A stretch of DNA of 54,251 nucleotides from Gilvibacter sp. (lineage in GTDB: Bacteria > Bacteroidota > Bacteroidia > Flavobacteriales > Flavobacteriaceae): positions 1 to 54,251 of the forward strand of contig NZ_JABSPU010000015.1 of the NCBI RefSeq assembly GCF_013214815.1. The letters are read 5' to 3'. The notes beneath the pieces are model-generated. The model was not told the origin of the DNA, did no database searches, and was given only the letters and a program-made list of their open reading frames with translations. Each line of letters starts with the position of its first letter. Within the stretch, counting starts at the first letter, position 1. Shown here in pieces: positions 17,442-25,123 of this stretch. The translations under genes and the position numbers were made by a program.

Positions 17442-18401
17442 CTAGAGCGCAAAAACCTCCAAAGGTTGCGCAATATGATATCCCTTATTAAGTATTGTTT
17501 TTGTTGCTTCGGATGAAGGGTCGAGCGCTGGATTGGTGTGGTTAAAGTGAATAAAATACACGCGTGATTTCAGCTCATATGTCAAAGAATCAAAAAGCGC
17601 CATGCTCTCCTCAATGGACGGATGCGGAATCTGTGACATATCGCGTCCACCGAGTTCATCTCCACTATAAAAGGTAGCGTCCAAAAAGGCATAATCGACT
17701 TTTCCAATCCAATCGATTATTGATTCTTTCCAAATCGCCCATTTGTCAATGTCTGGTATGAAAAGCGCAGATTTATTGGGTCCAACGATATGATAGCCCA
17801 CCGTTTCTGAATATTCATCGCGGTGTGGAACCAAAATAGGGGTCACTCGCAGTTCGCCCGATAGATTCACCTCAGTAGAATCCATCTGTTGCAAGCTTAT
17901 ATTGTTATTTTCACTCAACGCACTCCAAGGAGCATTAGCTCTGAGGAATTCATCCATTCGAGGCATGGCGTAAACAGGAACTGATTTTGTCGAAGCAGCT
18001 TCCTTGCCCAAATGCATTAAACCCGAATAATGGCCAATATGCGCATGAGTCAAAAAGATCCCTGCTGGAATAGGGTCGCTACCGGGATTGGCTTTTTGCA
18101 ACCAAGCCAATTGTTTGCTAATGTCTGGAGTGGCTTCAAAGAGGTAGTTTTTCTGTGTGTTTGAATCTACCAAGCCTAAGGAAACCACAGCGTCTAAGGG
18201 GTTGGGATTGCCTATTTTATGGGCGCAGCAGGATTTTTGACATCCTAGTTGAGGAGCACCGGCATCTTGCAAATTTCCCAGTACAATTAGGGAAGTCCGA
18301 TTTACGGTAGGTACGGATACGGTAGGAGCAGATTGTTTTTTAGGCTGTTCACTGCATCCTATCAGCAATACACTGATCCATAAAATAAAAACACGCTTCA
18401 C
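17442..18401 (-). CDS. PqqB-like MBL-fold lipoprotein
   Basis: The 319-residue protein has a lipoprotein signal with lipobox LLIGC (cysteine about residue 16), so it is probably anchored in an envelope membrane. The rest is a PqqB/PhnP-like metallo-beta-lactamase fold: LGNLQDAGAPQLGCQKSCC, the metal loop THAHIGHYSG, VPHRDEYSE and FIHFNHTNP. The loop has glycine where HxHxDH enzymes have aspartate, and the cysteine cluster suggests another metal site. It lies 22 bases after arsC on the same strand and may be the last gene of the arsR operon. The reaction is unknown. It is convergent with the lipid synthase, five bases away. Confidence 0.78.
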   Translation of the reverse strand: MKRVFILWISVLLIGCSEQPKKQSAPTVSVPTVNRTSLIVLGNLQDAGAPQLGCQKSCCAHKIGNPNPLDAVVSLGLVDSNTQKNYLFEATPDISKQLAWLQKANPGSDPIPAGIFLTHAHIGHYSGLMHLGKEAASTKSVPVYAMPRMDEFLRANAPWSALSENNNISLQQMDSTEVNLSGELRVTPILVPHRDEYSETVGYHIVGPNKSALFIPDIDKWAIWKESIIDWIGKVDYAFLDATFYSGDELGGRDMSQIPHPSIEESMALFDSLTYELKSRVYFIHFNHTNPALDPSSEATKTILNKGYHIAQPLEVFAL

Positions 18402-18423
18402 CCTATGAAGATAAGGCTAAGTT

Positions 18424-18840
18424 TTAAAAGTGTGTTGAGGCGAAGTCTGTTACGTAAGCTTTAATCTCATCACGAGCTTTGTCAAAAGCAGCCCGAGTAT
18501 CCTTCTCAGAGCCTTCAAACTTAGATGGATCGTAAAAGTTGTGATGCAAACGCTGAGCATTTGGAGCAGGGATAAAGGGGCAATTCTCATAGGCGTGATC
18601 ACACACCGTAATGATGAAATCCCAGTCAATTCCTGCATACTCATCTACGTGATTTGAGGTGTGGCTTGTAATATCTAAACCAGCGCGTTGCATAGTTGCA
18701 ACCGCTCCTGGATTGAGGCCATGAGTTTCAATTCCAGCGCTATATATGGCTGCTTGGTCACCGAGTTGTTGGTTTAAAAATCCGTGGGCCATTTGTGATC
18801 TGCAACTGTTACCGGTGCATAAAACCAAGATATTTTTCAT
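18424..18840 (-). CDS. arsC: Arsenate reductase, low-molecular-weight phosphatase type
   Basis: The 138-residue protein has the CX5R loop CTGNSCR (C8, R14) followed by SQMAHG, and a redox pair C80 and C87 in TVCDHAYENC. The C-X6-C spacing is that of the thioredoxin-coupled ArsC of Staphylococcus aureus, so it should reduce arsenate to arsenite through a disulfide cascade. The ATG at 18840 starts MKNILVLCTGN; the frame to 18891 overlaps the acetyltransferase gene and has no family sequence. It lies five bases after that gene in the arsR operon. Confidence 0.9.
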   Translation of the reverse strand: MKNILVLCTGNSCRSQMAHGFLNQQLGDQAAIYSAGIETHGLNPGAVATMQRAGLDITSHTSNHVDEYAGIDWDFIITVCDHAYENCPFIPAPNAQRLHHNFYDPSKFEGSEKDTRAAFDKARDEIKAYVTDFASTHF

Positions 18841-18845
18841 TTGGG

Positions 18846-19328
18846 CTATGTTATGTTGTTTCTGTGTTCCATTAATACGTTGTCGTACCATTTACCGTCT
18901 CGCTTGGCAATGCGCTTGCGGACTCCAACGATGCGAAATCCGCATTGTTCGTGCAAATAAATACTGTGTTTGTTCTCTGCAAAGATTCCTGCTTGGAGCG
19001 TCCAGAACCCAGCAGCCTTGCTTGCTATAATGAGGTGTTTGAGTAGTTTGCGTCCAATGCCTTGTCCGCGGAATTCAGAGGCAATGTAAACAGTGCTTTC
19101 TGCAACGCCTTTGTAAACCTCGCGTTTAGAGGCTGGACTCAGGGCGCACCACCCAACAACTCGGTCATCCTTTAAAGCTACAAAGCGACAGGGCTTCATA
19201 AACTTCTTCTTCCAAGTTTTCCAATCTGGGACCTCAGTCTCAAAAGTGGCAATACCCGTGTCTAAGCCGTCACTGTATATCTGTGCGACTTCTTTAAAAT
19301 GCTTCTTCTTGAGTTGTTTAATTTCCAT
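18846..19328 (-). CDS. GNAT acetyltransferase, ArsN1/phosphinothricin-acetyltransferase type
   Basis: The 160-residue protein has the pattern of the PAT/ArsN group: an N-terminal IYSDGLDTGIATFETEVP, the acetyl-CoA loop EFRGQGIGRKLLKHLI and the C-terminal signature CGFRIVGVRKRIAKRDGKW. ArsN1 acetylates the amino group of arsinothricin, an arsenic-containing glutamate analogue, and is often found in ars operons. The position between DUF6428 and arsC supports ArsN1 over phosphinothricin or methionine-sulfoximine acetyltransferase, but the substrate is not proven by sequence. It starts three bases after the DUF6428 stop. Confidence 0.78.
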   Translation of the reverse strand: MEIKQLKKKHFKEVAQIYSDGLDTGIATFETEVPDWKTWKKKFMKPCRFVALKDDRVVGWCALSPASKREVYKGVAESTVYIASEFRGQGIGRKLLKHLIIASKAAGFWTLQAGIFAENKHSIYLHEQCGFRIVGVRKRIAKRDGKWYDNVLMEHRNNIT

Positions 19329-19331
19329 TAT

Positions 19332-19820
19332 TTAGCAACATCCGCTCCCAGGACTGCAGCTGTTAGTGGCTTCTGCCATGGCTGGCTCAGGCACACCGCA
19401 AATATCTTTGGCCTTACAGTCTGTAGGAGCTACCGCTAACTTAAGCAAGATCTGATTGCCTCTTATTTCGTAATCGTTAACAAAAAGTTGTGCCGTGTGA
19501 AATACCGAGTTTCCATATTCAAAGCGAACCACGGAGTTCCTATCATAGGCGCGCATTTGCCCAACCTTTTTTAGGATCCCTAATGCTTTGAAGGCGGTCA
19601 TATATTCGGTTTTACCCAGTTCTTCAGGACTCTCCCAAAGTTGGATCACCGTTTCGTTCCAGCCATCGGCACGGGCTCCACAGTCTACGGAGTCAATGAC
19701 AACATGCTTTACTTCTGTAATATGATAGTTCGCTCCAACGAGCTGCCCTGGGCTGTATTCAAAGAGTAGAGCTGCGTTTTTTTGTTGGTCGAGCAGGTTG
19801 AATAATTCTTGTGTGTTCAT
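19332..19820 (-). CDS. DUF6428 protein with cysteine-rich tail
   Basis: The 162-residue protein begins MNTQELFNLLDQQKNAALLF and is soluble. It has conserved-looking cysteines in DSVDCGARADGW and a C-terminal metal-binding-like tail, DCKAKDICGVP followed by CSPGSGCC. It matches the DUF6428 family, which I recall as an ArsR-associated family in Bacteroidota with no known function. Its place as second gene after arsR suggests arsenite binding or a chaperone role; this is inference. I use the ATG at 19820 because the upstream extension overlaps arsR. Confidence 0.75.
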   Translation of the reverse strand: MNTQELFNLLDQQKNAALLFEYSPGQLVGANYHITEVKHVVIDSVDCGARADGWNETVIQLWESPEELGKTEYMTAFKALGILKKVGQMRAYDRNSVVRFEYGNSVFHTAQLFVNDYEIRGNQILLKLAVAPTDCKAKDICGVPEPAMAEATNSCSPGSGCC

Positions 19821-19831
19821 GAGTTGTGGTT

Positions 19832-20155
19832 TTAACAACATTTAGCTTCTGTAGACTCAAAGAAATCCTGGAAGAGTTCTTTAAGCAATGTAAGTCTGGA
19901 TTTGTTGATGGTGTAATATTGGCTCTTCCCCTCAAAGCGACTTTTGAGTAAGCCAGATTTTTTAATTACCTGTAAATGCTGAGAAGTGGTAGGCTGAGAA
20001 AGCCTGATCTTTTCTGCAATGTCTTTGCAAAGGCAGCCTTCACAATCTCCGATATAATTGAGGATCGAAATCCGAGCAGGATGCGAGATCACTTTTGCGA
20101 GGTCTGCGAGTTGATTGGCCTTTACTGAATGTATATGTCTTTTAGATACTCCCAT
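19832..20155 (-). CDS. arsR: ArsR/SmtB-family metalloregulator
   Basis: The 107-residue winged-helix protein has the ArsR layout: a helical start, a cysteine cluster C38, C41 and C43 in DCEGCLCKDI, the recognition helix region SQPTTSQHLQVIKKSGLL and a C-terminal KCC. Cysteines in the helix before the recognition helix are the usual arsenite sensor. A 12-bp palindrome overlaps its own promoter just upstream, so it should repress its operon until arsenite binds. I chose the ATG at 20155 because the longer frame runs through that promoter. It is the first gene of the operon arsR, DUF6428, acetyltransferase, arsC, MBL lipoprotein. Confidence 0.9.
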   Translation of the reverse strand: MGVSKRHIHSVKANQLADLAKVISHPARISILNYIGDCEGCLCKDIAEKIRLSQPTTSQHLQVIKKSGLLKSRFEGKSQYYTINKSRLTLLKELFQDFFESTEAKCC

Positions 20156-20161
20156 AATGTT

Positions 20162-20198
20162 ATATTGCAATATTACGATAATATAATATAAAAACAAA
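20162..20198 (-). promoter_or_regulatory. arsR promoter with overlapping palindromic operator
   Basis: On the minus strand TTTG (20198-20195) is followed after exactly 19 bases by TAATATTG (20175-20168), seven of eight matches to TAnnTTTG. The perfect 12-bp palindrome ATATTGCAATAT at 20162-20173 covers the -7 box, an ideal place for ArsR binding. The predicted transcript start is about six bases before the ATG, so the leader is very short. Confidence 0.68.
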
Positions 20199-20219
20199 GC
20201 CTTTCGTTAAAAAGGCTTT
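20196..20219 (-). terminator. Rho-independent terminator after the TM2 gene
   Basis: AAAGCCTTT at 20196-20204 pairs perfectly with AAAGGCTTT at 20211-20219 around the six-base loop cgttaa. On the minus strand the stem is followed by TTTGTTTT. The far arm overlaps the arsR -33 element, so terminator and promoter are packed together. Confidence 0.75.
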
Positions 20220-20227
20220 TAATGTTT

Positions 20228-20635
20228 TTAGAACCAAGGTCGCTTATTCTCTTGATACGTATGGTAAAACTCTGCGTCTGATTTAGTGAGGTAAATAATC
20301 CCTTCTACTAAGGTCACTACCCAAATGGCCCAGGCAAACAAACCAAAGGTAATTACACCCAGAATCAGGGTGCCTACTAATAGCATGATTCCCTCTTTGT
20401 TGTATCCCAAAACAAATTTGTGCAGTCCAAATCCACCAATGACGATGGCTAATACACCAGCTAAAACCCGCTTGTTGTCCTTTGATTCGCGCAGTTCGTT
20501 CCAACTTTCTTTGATATTTCTGGCTGCTTCTTCTGCAGCATCACCTGCCTTAGAGGCTGCTTCGCGCGCCTTTTCTGTCGCGTTCTCAAAGCCGTCAAAG
20601 ATATCGTCTGTTTTGTTTTTACCTGATTCGCTCAT
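20228..20635 (-). CDS. TM2-domain membrane protein
   Basis: The 135-residue protein has an alanine/glutamate-rich amphipathic N-terminal helix (AREAASKAGDAAEEAARNI), which resembles stress-related helical proteins. A TM2 domain from about residue 53 follows: two membrane helices with GGFGLHKFVLGYNKEGI between them. The charged C-terminus ends FYHTYQENKRPWF. TM2 proteins are small inner-membrane proteins without a settled function. It is monocistronic: 30-odd bases follow the VOC gene, and a strong terminator follows its stop. Confidence 0.82.
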   Translation of the reverse strand: MSESGKNKTDDIFDGFENATEKAREAASKAGDAAEEAARNIKESWNELRESKDNKRVLAGVLAIVIGGFGLHKFVLGYNKEGIMLLVGTLILGVITFGLFAWAIWVVTLVEGIIYLTKSDAEFYHTYQENKRPWF

Positions 20636-20668
20636 GGCTGCTTGAAGTTTTACCTAAAAGTAGCAATT

Positions 20669-21055
20669 TTATAAAAAGGCACTGTCAATAGGTTCCCACA
20701 ATTCAATCTTGTTGCCTTCATTGTCAAGGATCCACCCAAACTTGCCGTAATCATAGGTTTCCATCTCACCAACTACAGTGACGCCTTCTTCTTTTAAGGT
20801 CTTAAGCAAACCTTCCAAATCGGCTACTCGAAAATTCATCATGAATTGTTTTTCGCTGGGCTTGAAGTATTCAGTGTCTTCTTTGAAAGGACTCCATTGC
20901 GTGCTACAATCGTTTCCCTCGGCGTCCTTCCACCAAAAAGTGCATCCGCAGTCATCGGTGTTTAAACCTAAATGCTGCTTGTACCAATCTTTAACTGCTT
21001 TTGGATCTCTGGTCTTAAAGAAGAATCCGCCCAATCCGGTTACTCGTTTTTCCAT
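20669..21055 (-). CDS. VOC (glyoxalase/bleomycin-resistance) family protein
   Basis: The 128-residue protein has two beta-alpha-beta-beta-beta modules of the vicinal oxygen chelate fold: VTGLGGFFFKTRDPKAVKDW at the start and NFRVADLEGLLKTLKEEGV in the second half, with a closing EGNKIELWEP whose glutamate is a usual metal ligand. The substrate is unknown. DDCGCTFWWKD and NDCSTQWSPF are typical of a Bacteroidota subfamily annotated as bleomycin resistance protein or glyoxalase. It begins one base after the remnant stop of the broken DUF4199 gene, so the two were probably co-transcribed. Confidence 0.85.
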   Translation of the reverse strand: MEKRVTGLGGFFFKTRDPKAVKDWYKQHLGLNTDDCGCTFWWKDAEGNDCSTQWSPFKEDTEYFKPSEKQFMMNFRVADLEGLLKTLKEEGVTVVGEMETYDYGKFGWILDNEGNKIELWEPIDSAFL

Positions 21056-21056
21056 C

Positions 21057-21512
21057 TTATGCTTTGCGTTTAAGGATTAGGGCAGAGATCAAAGTAATGA
21101 TCATACCTACAAACATGGCTATAAAGAACATCAGTAGGCCTAACATCGGTGTGCTGTATACTTCTGCTTCCACGCCTTGGGCTTTCATTTCTTCGGCGTA
21201 ATTTACCGCCCAATCTGGATCAATGATCCCGGTTTAGATCATATCAGCAATAGCGATTCCCAAAGACCCCATGGCGCTTATTCCCAATCCGACTAAAAGG
21301 GCATTTCCAAAACTTACTGCACCGCCATTCACACGATCCCTATAGGCTTTGATTCCAAAATAGATCATAGAAAGTGCAATGATGATTCCGGCATAACCCA
21401 AAATTTCACTGTTGCCGATTTCCCACTGCAAGGACAGTAAAAGGGTAATTCCAAAGAGAACCAGGCCTGCAATTAAAGATCTGATTCCGTACTTGATGAT
21501 AGTTGATTTCAT
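21057..21512 (-). pseudogene. DUF4199 membrane protein broken by one nonsense codon
   Basis: The frame from the ATG at 21512 encodes 92 residues (MKSTIIKYGIRSLIAGLVLF to GIAIADMI) and stops at TAA, 21236-21234. The same frame continues directly after this codon as TGIIDPDWAVNYAEEMKAQG, then a last membrane helix and LISALILKRKA with a stop at 21057-21059. The whole is 151 codons with the four membrane helices expected of DUF4199 proteins. In relatives the codon is normally a tyrosine, so TAT or TAC to TAA is the simplest change. No frameshift is needed. A short separate product from an internal ATG (MKAQG) is possible but would contain a single helix. Confidence 0.85.
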
Positions 21513-21638
21513 GTTAGTTGATTTTAAACTTGAACTTGAACTTCTCTACTTAGAAGCACAGTTCAAAAGTATGTTGCCGCAGTTGCAGACGGCTCATACT
21601 AAAGTACCAAATTCAATTTTTATGGAATTTTCGGACTC

Positions 21639-22058
21639 CTACTTTGGTACGATTTGTAGTTCCTGAGCCCGCTTGAGCGCTTCAGTTCGGCGTTTTGCGT
21701 CTAGCTTTACTAAAAGATTTGAGACGTGGGTTTTTACGGTGCTTTCTGAAACAAACAACTGCTCTCCGATCTCTTTATTGGAAAGACCATCCGCTAGCGC
21801 TTCCAAGACTTCTAACTCTCTTTTGGAGATTCCGAGCGTATCAATCATGACCAAATCTTGGGTCCAAGTTTGAGCTTCTTTGGGTTTTGCTTTAGAATAT
21901 CGGTAAACCCAAATCCCTATTCCAAAAAACACCAAGGCGAGAACTGCTAAGATCCATTCGGCCTGAAAATCACTGCTCAGCCAAATGCGTTTGCTGGTTT
22001 CAAAAAGCAGCATGAGCAAAATCACAATCGCGCCAAAGACCAGAATGATTCGCTTCAT
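21639..22058 (-). CDS. Membrane-anchored LuxR-type HTH regulator
   Basis: The 139-residue protein has two N-terminal membrane helices (about 3-20 and 35-52), a short linker, and a GerE/LuxR DNA-binding domain: LGISKRELEVLEALADGLSN, then KEIGEQLFVSESTVKTHVSNLLVKLDAKRR. There is no receiver or ligand-binding domain. I recall such proteins next to DUF4199 genes in Flavobacteriaceae, as here, where the broken DUF4199 gene follows after 126 bases. It probably regulates from the membrane; the signal is unknown. It starts five bases after the dehydrogenase gene. Confidence 0.85.
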   Translation of the reverse strand: MKRIILVFGAIVILLMLLFETSKRIWLSSDFQAEWILAVLALVFFGIGIWVYRYSKAKPKEAQTWTQDLVMIDTLGISKRELEVLEALADGLSNKEIGEQLFVSESTVKTHVSNLLVKLDAKRRTEALKRAQELQIVPK

Positions 22059-22063
22059 AATTC

Positions 22064-23005
22064 TTAGTTATCAAAGGCGTTGGTAATCTTGTCTACTATG
22101 GTTTGGGCCAGCTTTTCCAAACTCTCTACTGTCCAGCCGGCAATATGAGGGCTCAAGATCACCTGATCCATGTCCAGAAGTTCTGCCAGTGCTTTAGGCA
22201 TCTTGTCGGCTTCAAATAAAGACTCAAAAGAGCTCTTTTCATATTCAAGCACGTCCAATCCTGCTCCGAGTACTTTACCTCTATTTAAGGCACTCACTAA
22301 ATCCGCAGTGACTACAGATTTGCCTCGGGCGGTATTGATTAGGAAAAAGGGTTTGCTAAAACCATCGATAAAATCTGCATTCACCATTTTATCCGTAAGG
22401 GGCGTCCAAGGCGTGTGCAGGCTGATCACATCAGCTTCCTTTTGCAAGGTTTGAAAATCTACTTGTTGGGCATTTTCATCGCCTACATCAGCTAGAATAT
22501 CATAACAGAGCACACGGCATTCAAAGCCACGAAGTTTACGCGCAAAGGCTTTTCCCATATTGCCGTAACCAATGATGCCAACGGTGCGATAATCCAGCTC
22601 CAAGCCGCGATTGGCCTCTCGGTTCCACTGTCCTTTTTTGATCTGCTGATGCGCAGGGATCAATTTGTTCAGCAGCCCAAGCAGCATACCCAAGGCATGT
22701 TCACCCACCGCATTGCGATTGCCTTCTGGAGCTGAGAAAAGCTGAATTCCCTTTTCATGGGCAACTGCAGCATCAATGCTTTCCATTCCTGCGCCAACCC
22801 GTGCGATGAATTTCAATCGTTCACCTGCTTCCAAGAATTCCTGATCAACCGTGATACGACTTCTTAAAACGACCCCGTCAAAATCAGGAAGTATATCTAA
22901 GGCTTCTGATCGAGTTAGGGTATAGCCTTCTGTATTCTGATGGCCCGCAGCCTCGAGCTGCTGGGTAAGCAAAGGATGATTCTTATCTAGATGGAGGATT
23001 TTCAA
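22064..23005 (-). CDS. D-2-hydroxyacid dehydrogenase (SerA-like)
   Basis: The 313-residue protein has the D-isomer hydroxyacid dehydrogenase layout: a split substrate domain around an NAD domain with GIIGYGNMGKAFARKLRGF and acidic D at the end of the second strand. The catalytic arginine is in LINTARGKSVV, and the histidine in SPHIAGWT. It lacks the ACT domain of long phosphoglycerate dehydrogenases, so phosphoglycerate, glyoxylate or another 2-hydroxyacid may be the substrate. It lies in the overlapping gene run, three bases after the cupin gene. Confidence 0.88.
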   Translation of the reverse strand: MKILHLDKNHPLLTQQLEAAGHQNTEGYTLTRSEALDILPDFDGVVLRSRITVDQEFLEAGERLKFIARVGAGMESIDAAVAHEKGIQLFSAPEGNRNAVGEHALGMLLGLLNKLIPAHQQIKKGQWNREANRGLELDYRTVGIIGYGNMGKAFARKLRGFECRVLCYDILADVGDENAQQVDFQTLQKEADVISLHTPWTPLTDKMVNADFIDGFSKPFFLINTARGKSVVTADLVSALNRGKVLGAGLDVLEYEKSSFESLFEADKMPKALAELLDMDQVILSPHIAGWTVESLEKLAQTIVDKITNAFDN

Positions 23006-23008
23006 AGC

Positions 23009-23377
23009 TTAGATCTTTGGGTAGGAGCTACGTGTTTTTTCATGCTGCACGGCTCCAGTGTGTTTGGTGCTGAGTTTTTCGAATAGCAACAGCTGTACTT
23101 CCTGACCGTCCTGGGTTTTTGGGCAATGTTCAACCCCTTTCGGAACTACGATGATCTCGCCTTCATTGACGGTTTCTACCCGATCTCTAAAATGCATTAA
23201 AAGCGTTCCCTTCTGCACATAGAAAAGTTCGTCTTCTTCCTCGTGGGCGTGCCAAACGAATTCTCCGGTGATCTTAGCCAAAAGCACTTGCATATTGTCT
23301 ACAGTTGCAATTTGATGCGGATGCCAATGATCGCTGAATCGGCTAAATTTTTCCTGAATATTTATCGGTTTACTCAT
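23009..23377 (-). CDS. Cupin-domain protein
   Basis: The 122-residue protein has a single cupin barrel. Motif 1 is WHAHEEEDELFYVQKG, with the metal ligands H, H and E, and motif 2 is PKGVEHCPK. It is of the mannose-6-phosphate-isomerase-like small cupin class and probably binds a divalent metal; the substrate is unknown. It overlaps the end of the thioesterase gene by eight bases and is followed at three bases by the dehydrogenase. Confidence 0.85.
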   Translation of the reverse strand: MSKPINIQEKFSRFSDHWHPHQIATVDNMQVLLAKITGEFVWHAHEEEDELFYVQKGTLLMHFRDRVETVNEGEIIVVPKGVEHCPKTQDGQEVQLLLFEKLSTKHTGAVQHEKTRSSYPKI

Positions 23378-23771
23378 CGATAAACAAATTACAAATTTCC
23401 TCTGGAATTAAAGTGGGTTTCTTGCTGTCAGCTTTTAAAAGACACCAAAGGGTTTTAGCGCTTACCAGTAGTTTGTCTGTTTGCTGATTGTAAATTTCAT
23501 AGCGCCTTTCAGAGCGAACTCCAGCATTGCTAGCAACCCATGTTTTGATCAATAATTGTTCTCCCAGTAAGGCTTCCATCTTGTATTCGATCTCCTGCTT
23601 TAAGACGAACCAAACATAATCTTCAAGCTGTTTAGGCGTCGCGTTTTGTGTCCAGTGCTTTTCCGCAGCATCCAAACACCATTGCAGGTAAACCAGATTA
23701 TTCACGTGGTTGCGAACATCAATATGCTCCTCGCGAACAGTTATGGTTTGCGTAAAGACTTGTGGGGTCAA
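23370..23771 (-). CDS. Acyl-CoA thioesterase, hotdog fold
   Basis: The 133-residue protein is a 4HBT-type hotdog thioesterase. The active-site loop is HIDVRNHVNNLVYLQW (D18, N21, H22), followed by the long central helix, which starts with CLDAAEKHW, and the strand pair of the fold. Such enzymes hydrolyse acyl-CoA or acyl-ACP thioesters; the chain preference cannot be read from sequence. Its start overlaps the mgtE stop by four bases, and its end overlaps the cupin gene by eight. Confidence 0.86.
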   Translation of the reverse strand: MTPQVFTQTITVREEHIDVRNHVNNLVYLQWCLDAAEKHWTQNATPKQLEDYVWFVLKQEIEYKMEALLGEQLLIKTWVASNAGVRSERRYEIYNQQTDKLLVSAKTLWCLLKADSKKPTLIPEEICNLFIDE

Positions 23772-25123
23772 AACTGAAGTATAAGCTTAGAGAGGTAGAA
23801 GAATAAAAAGATCCCAAAGATATCGTTGCTGGTGGTGATAAAGGGTCCTGTTGCAATAGCCGGATCAATGCCGCGCTTGTCCAAAATAATGGGAACAAAG
23901 GTCCCGATAAGTGCAGCAATGATAATTACGGAAAGCATAGAAACAGCAATAGTCAAACTAAAGGCGACCGTGTATCCCATTATAGCGCCGAAAAGCATGA
24001 CCAATCCGCCCAAGGCAATTCCGTTGATCAGACTCAATCCAACCTCTTTTAGCAATCGCTGCCACAAGCTTCCTTTAACCACATCGTTGGCCAAACCTTG
24101 TACGATGATCGCACTAGATTGTACGCCTACATTACCAGCCATAGCCGCGATCAATGGGGTAAAGAAAAACAAGGCCTTGACTTGAGGATCCGCCATCAGG
24201 TCTTCAAAATCTTCTAAAATGAAAACAGATGCTAAACCACCAAAAAGGCCTAATACCAGCCAGGGCAATCGGGCTTTGGTGAGTTCAAAAATAGAGTCAT
24301 CGGCTTCCACCTCCTGCGTAATACCTGCTGCTAATTGGTAATCTTTCTCCGCTTCCAGTTTGATAAAATCTATAATATCATCAATGGTAATTCTGCCGAG
24401 GAGTTTGTGATGCTCATCCACCACAGGAATGGCTTCCAAGTCATATTTATTCATGATTCGGGCCACTTCTTCTCCGGTGCGATCGACAAAAACAAAGTCC
24501 ACACGAGGAATATAAATGTCGCTGAGCTTAGCCTTTTCAGGAGCAGTGAGCAGATCTTTTAGGGACAGGCGGCCAATGAGTTTTTCGTCTTTGTCCACCA
24601 CATAAATGGAATGCACACGTGTCACGTTTTTGGCTTGTCTGCGCATTTCTCGCACGCAGCCAGCAATCGTCCAAGTATCTTTAACGCGTACGAGCTCTTT
24701 CGCCATGAGTCCACCGGCACTGTTCTCATCATAGGTGAGTAGCTCGCGAATTTCTTGAGCGTGTTTCTCATCCTTGATCTTGTCGATTACCTCTTCAACA
24801 ATGGCGTCATCCAATTCCGCGACCACATCGGCCGCATCATCGGTGTCCATCTCTTCCAACTCGCCTGCAATTTCCTTCGGAGATAGATTGTCCAAAAGAT
24901 CCTCACGCAGGTCTTCATCCAACTCCATTAAGGCGTCAGAAGTAGTTTCAGAATCTAAGAGGCGAAGCAGGTAAGTAGCGTCTTCCAGATTGAGCTCATC
25001 CAAGATCTCAGCAATGTCCGCATAGTGGTAGTCACCCATTAAAGCTTTGAGCTGGGTGTCCTCGGTTGACGCGATGTGCTGTTGAACCTGGCCGATTAAC
25101 TCACCTGTGATCTGCAAGGCCAT
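23768..25123 (-). CDS. mgtE: Magnesium transporter MgtE
   Basis: The 451-residue protein has the MgtE architecture: an N-terminal superhelical domain of leucine- and aspartate-rich repeats (about 1-125), two CBS domains (about 130-250, ending with [11 protein letters not shown]), the plug helix, and five C-terminal membrane helices with [20 protein letters not shown] and the acidic [15 protein letters not shown]. It is a Mg2+ channel gated by cytosolic magnesium at the N and CBS domains. The ATG at 25123 lies 23 bases inside rsmA, an order seen often in this phylum. All domains are complete. Confidence 0.94.
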   Translation of the reverse strand: MALQITGELIGQVQQHIASTEDTQLKALMGDYHYADIAEILDELNLEDATYLLRLLDSETTSDALMELDEDLREDLLDNLSPKEIAGELEEMDTDDAADVVAELDDAIVEEVIDKIKDEKHAQEIRELLTYDENSAGGLMAKELVRVKDTWTIAGCVREMRRQAKNVTRVHSIYVVDKDEKLIGRLSLKDLLTAPEKAKLSDIYIPRVDFVFVDRTGEEVARIMNKYDLEAIPVVDEHHKLLGRITIDDIIDFIKLEAEKDYQLAAGITQEVEADDSIFELTKARLPWLVLGLFGGLASVFILEDFEDLMADPQVKALFFFTPLIAAMAGNVGVQSSAIIVQGLANDVVKGSLWQRLLKEVGLSLINGIALGGLVMLFGAIMGYTVAFSLTIAVSMLSVIIIAALIGTFVPIILDKRGIDPAIATGPFITTSNDIFGIFLFFYLSKLILQF

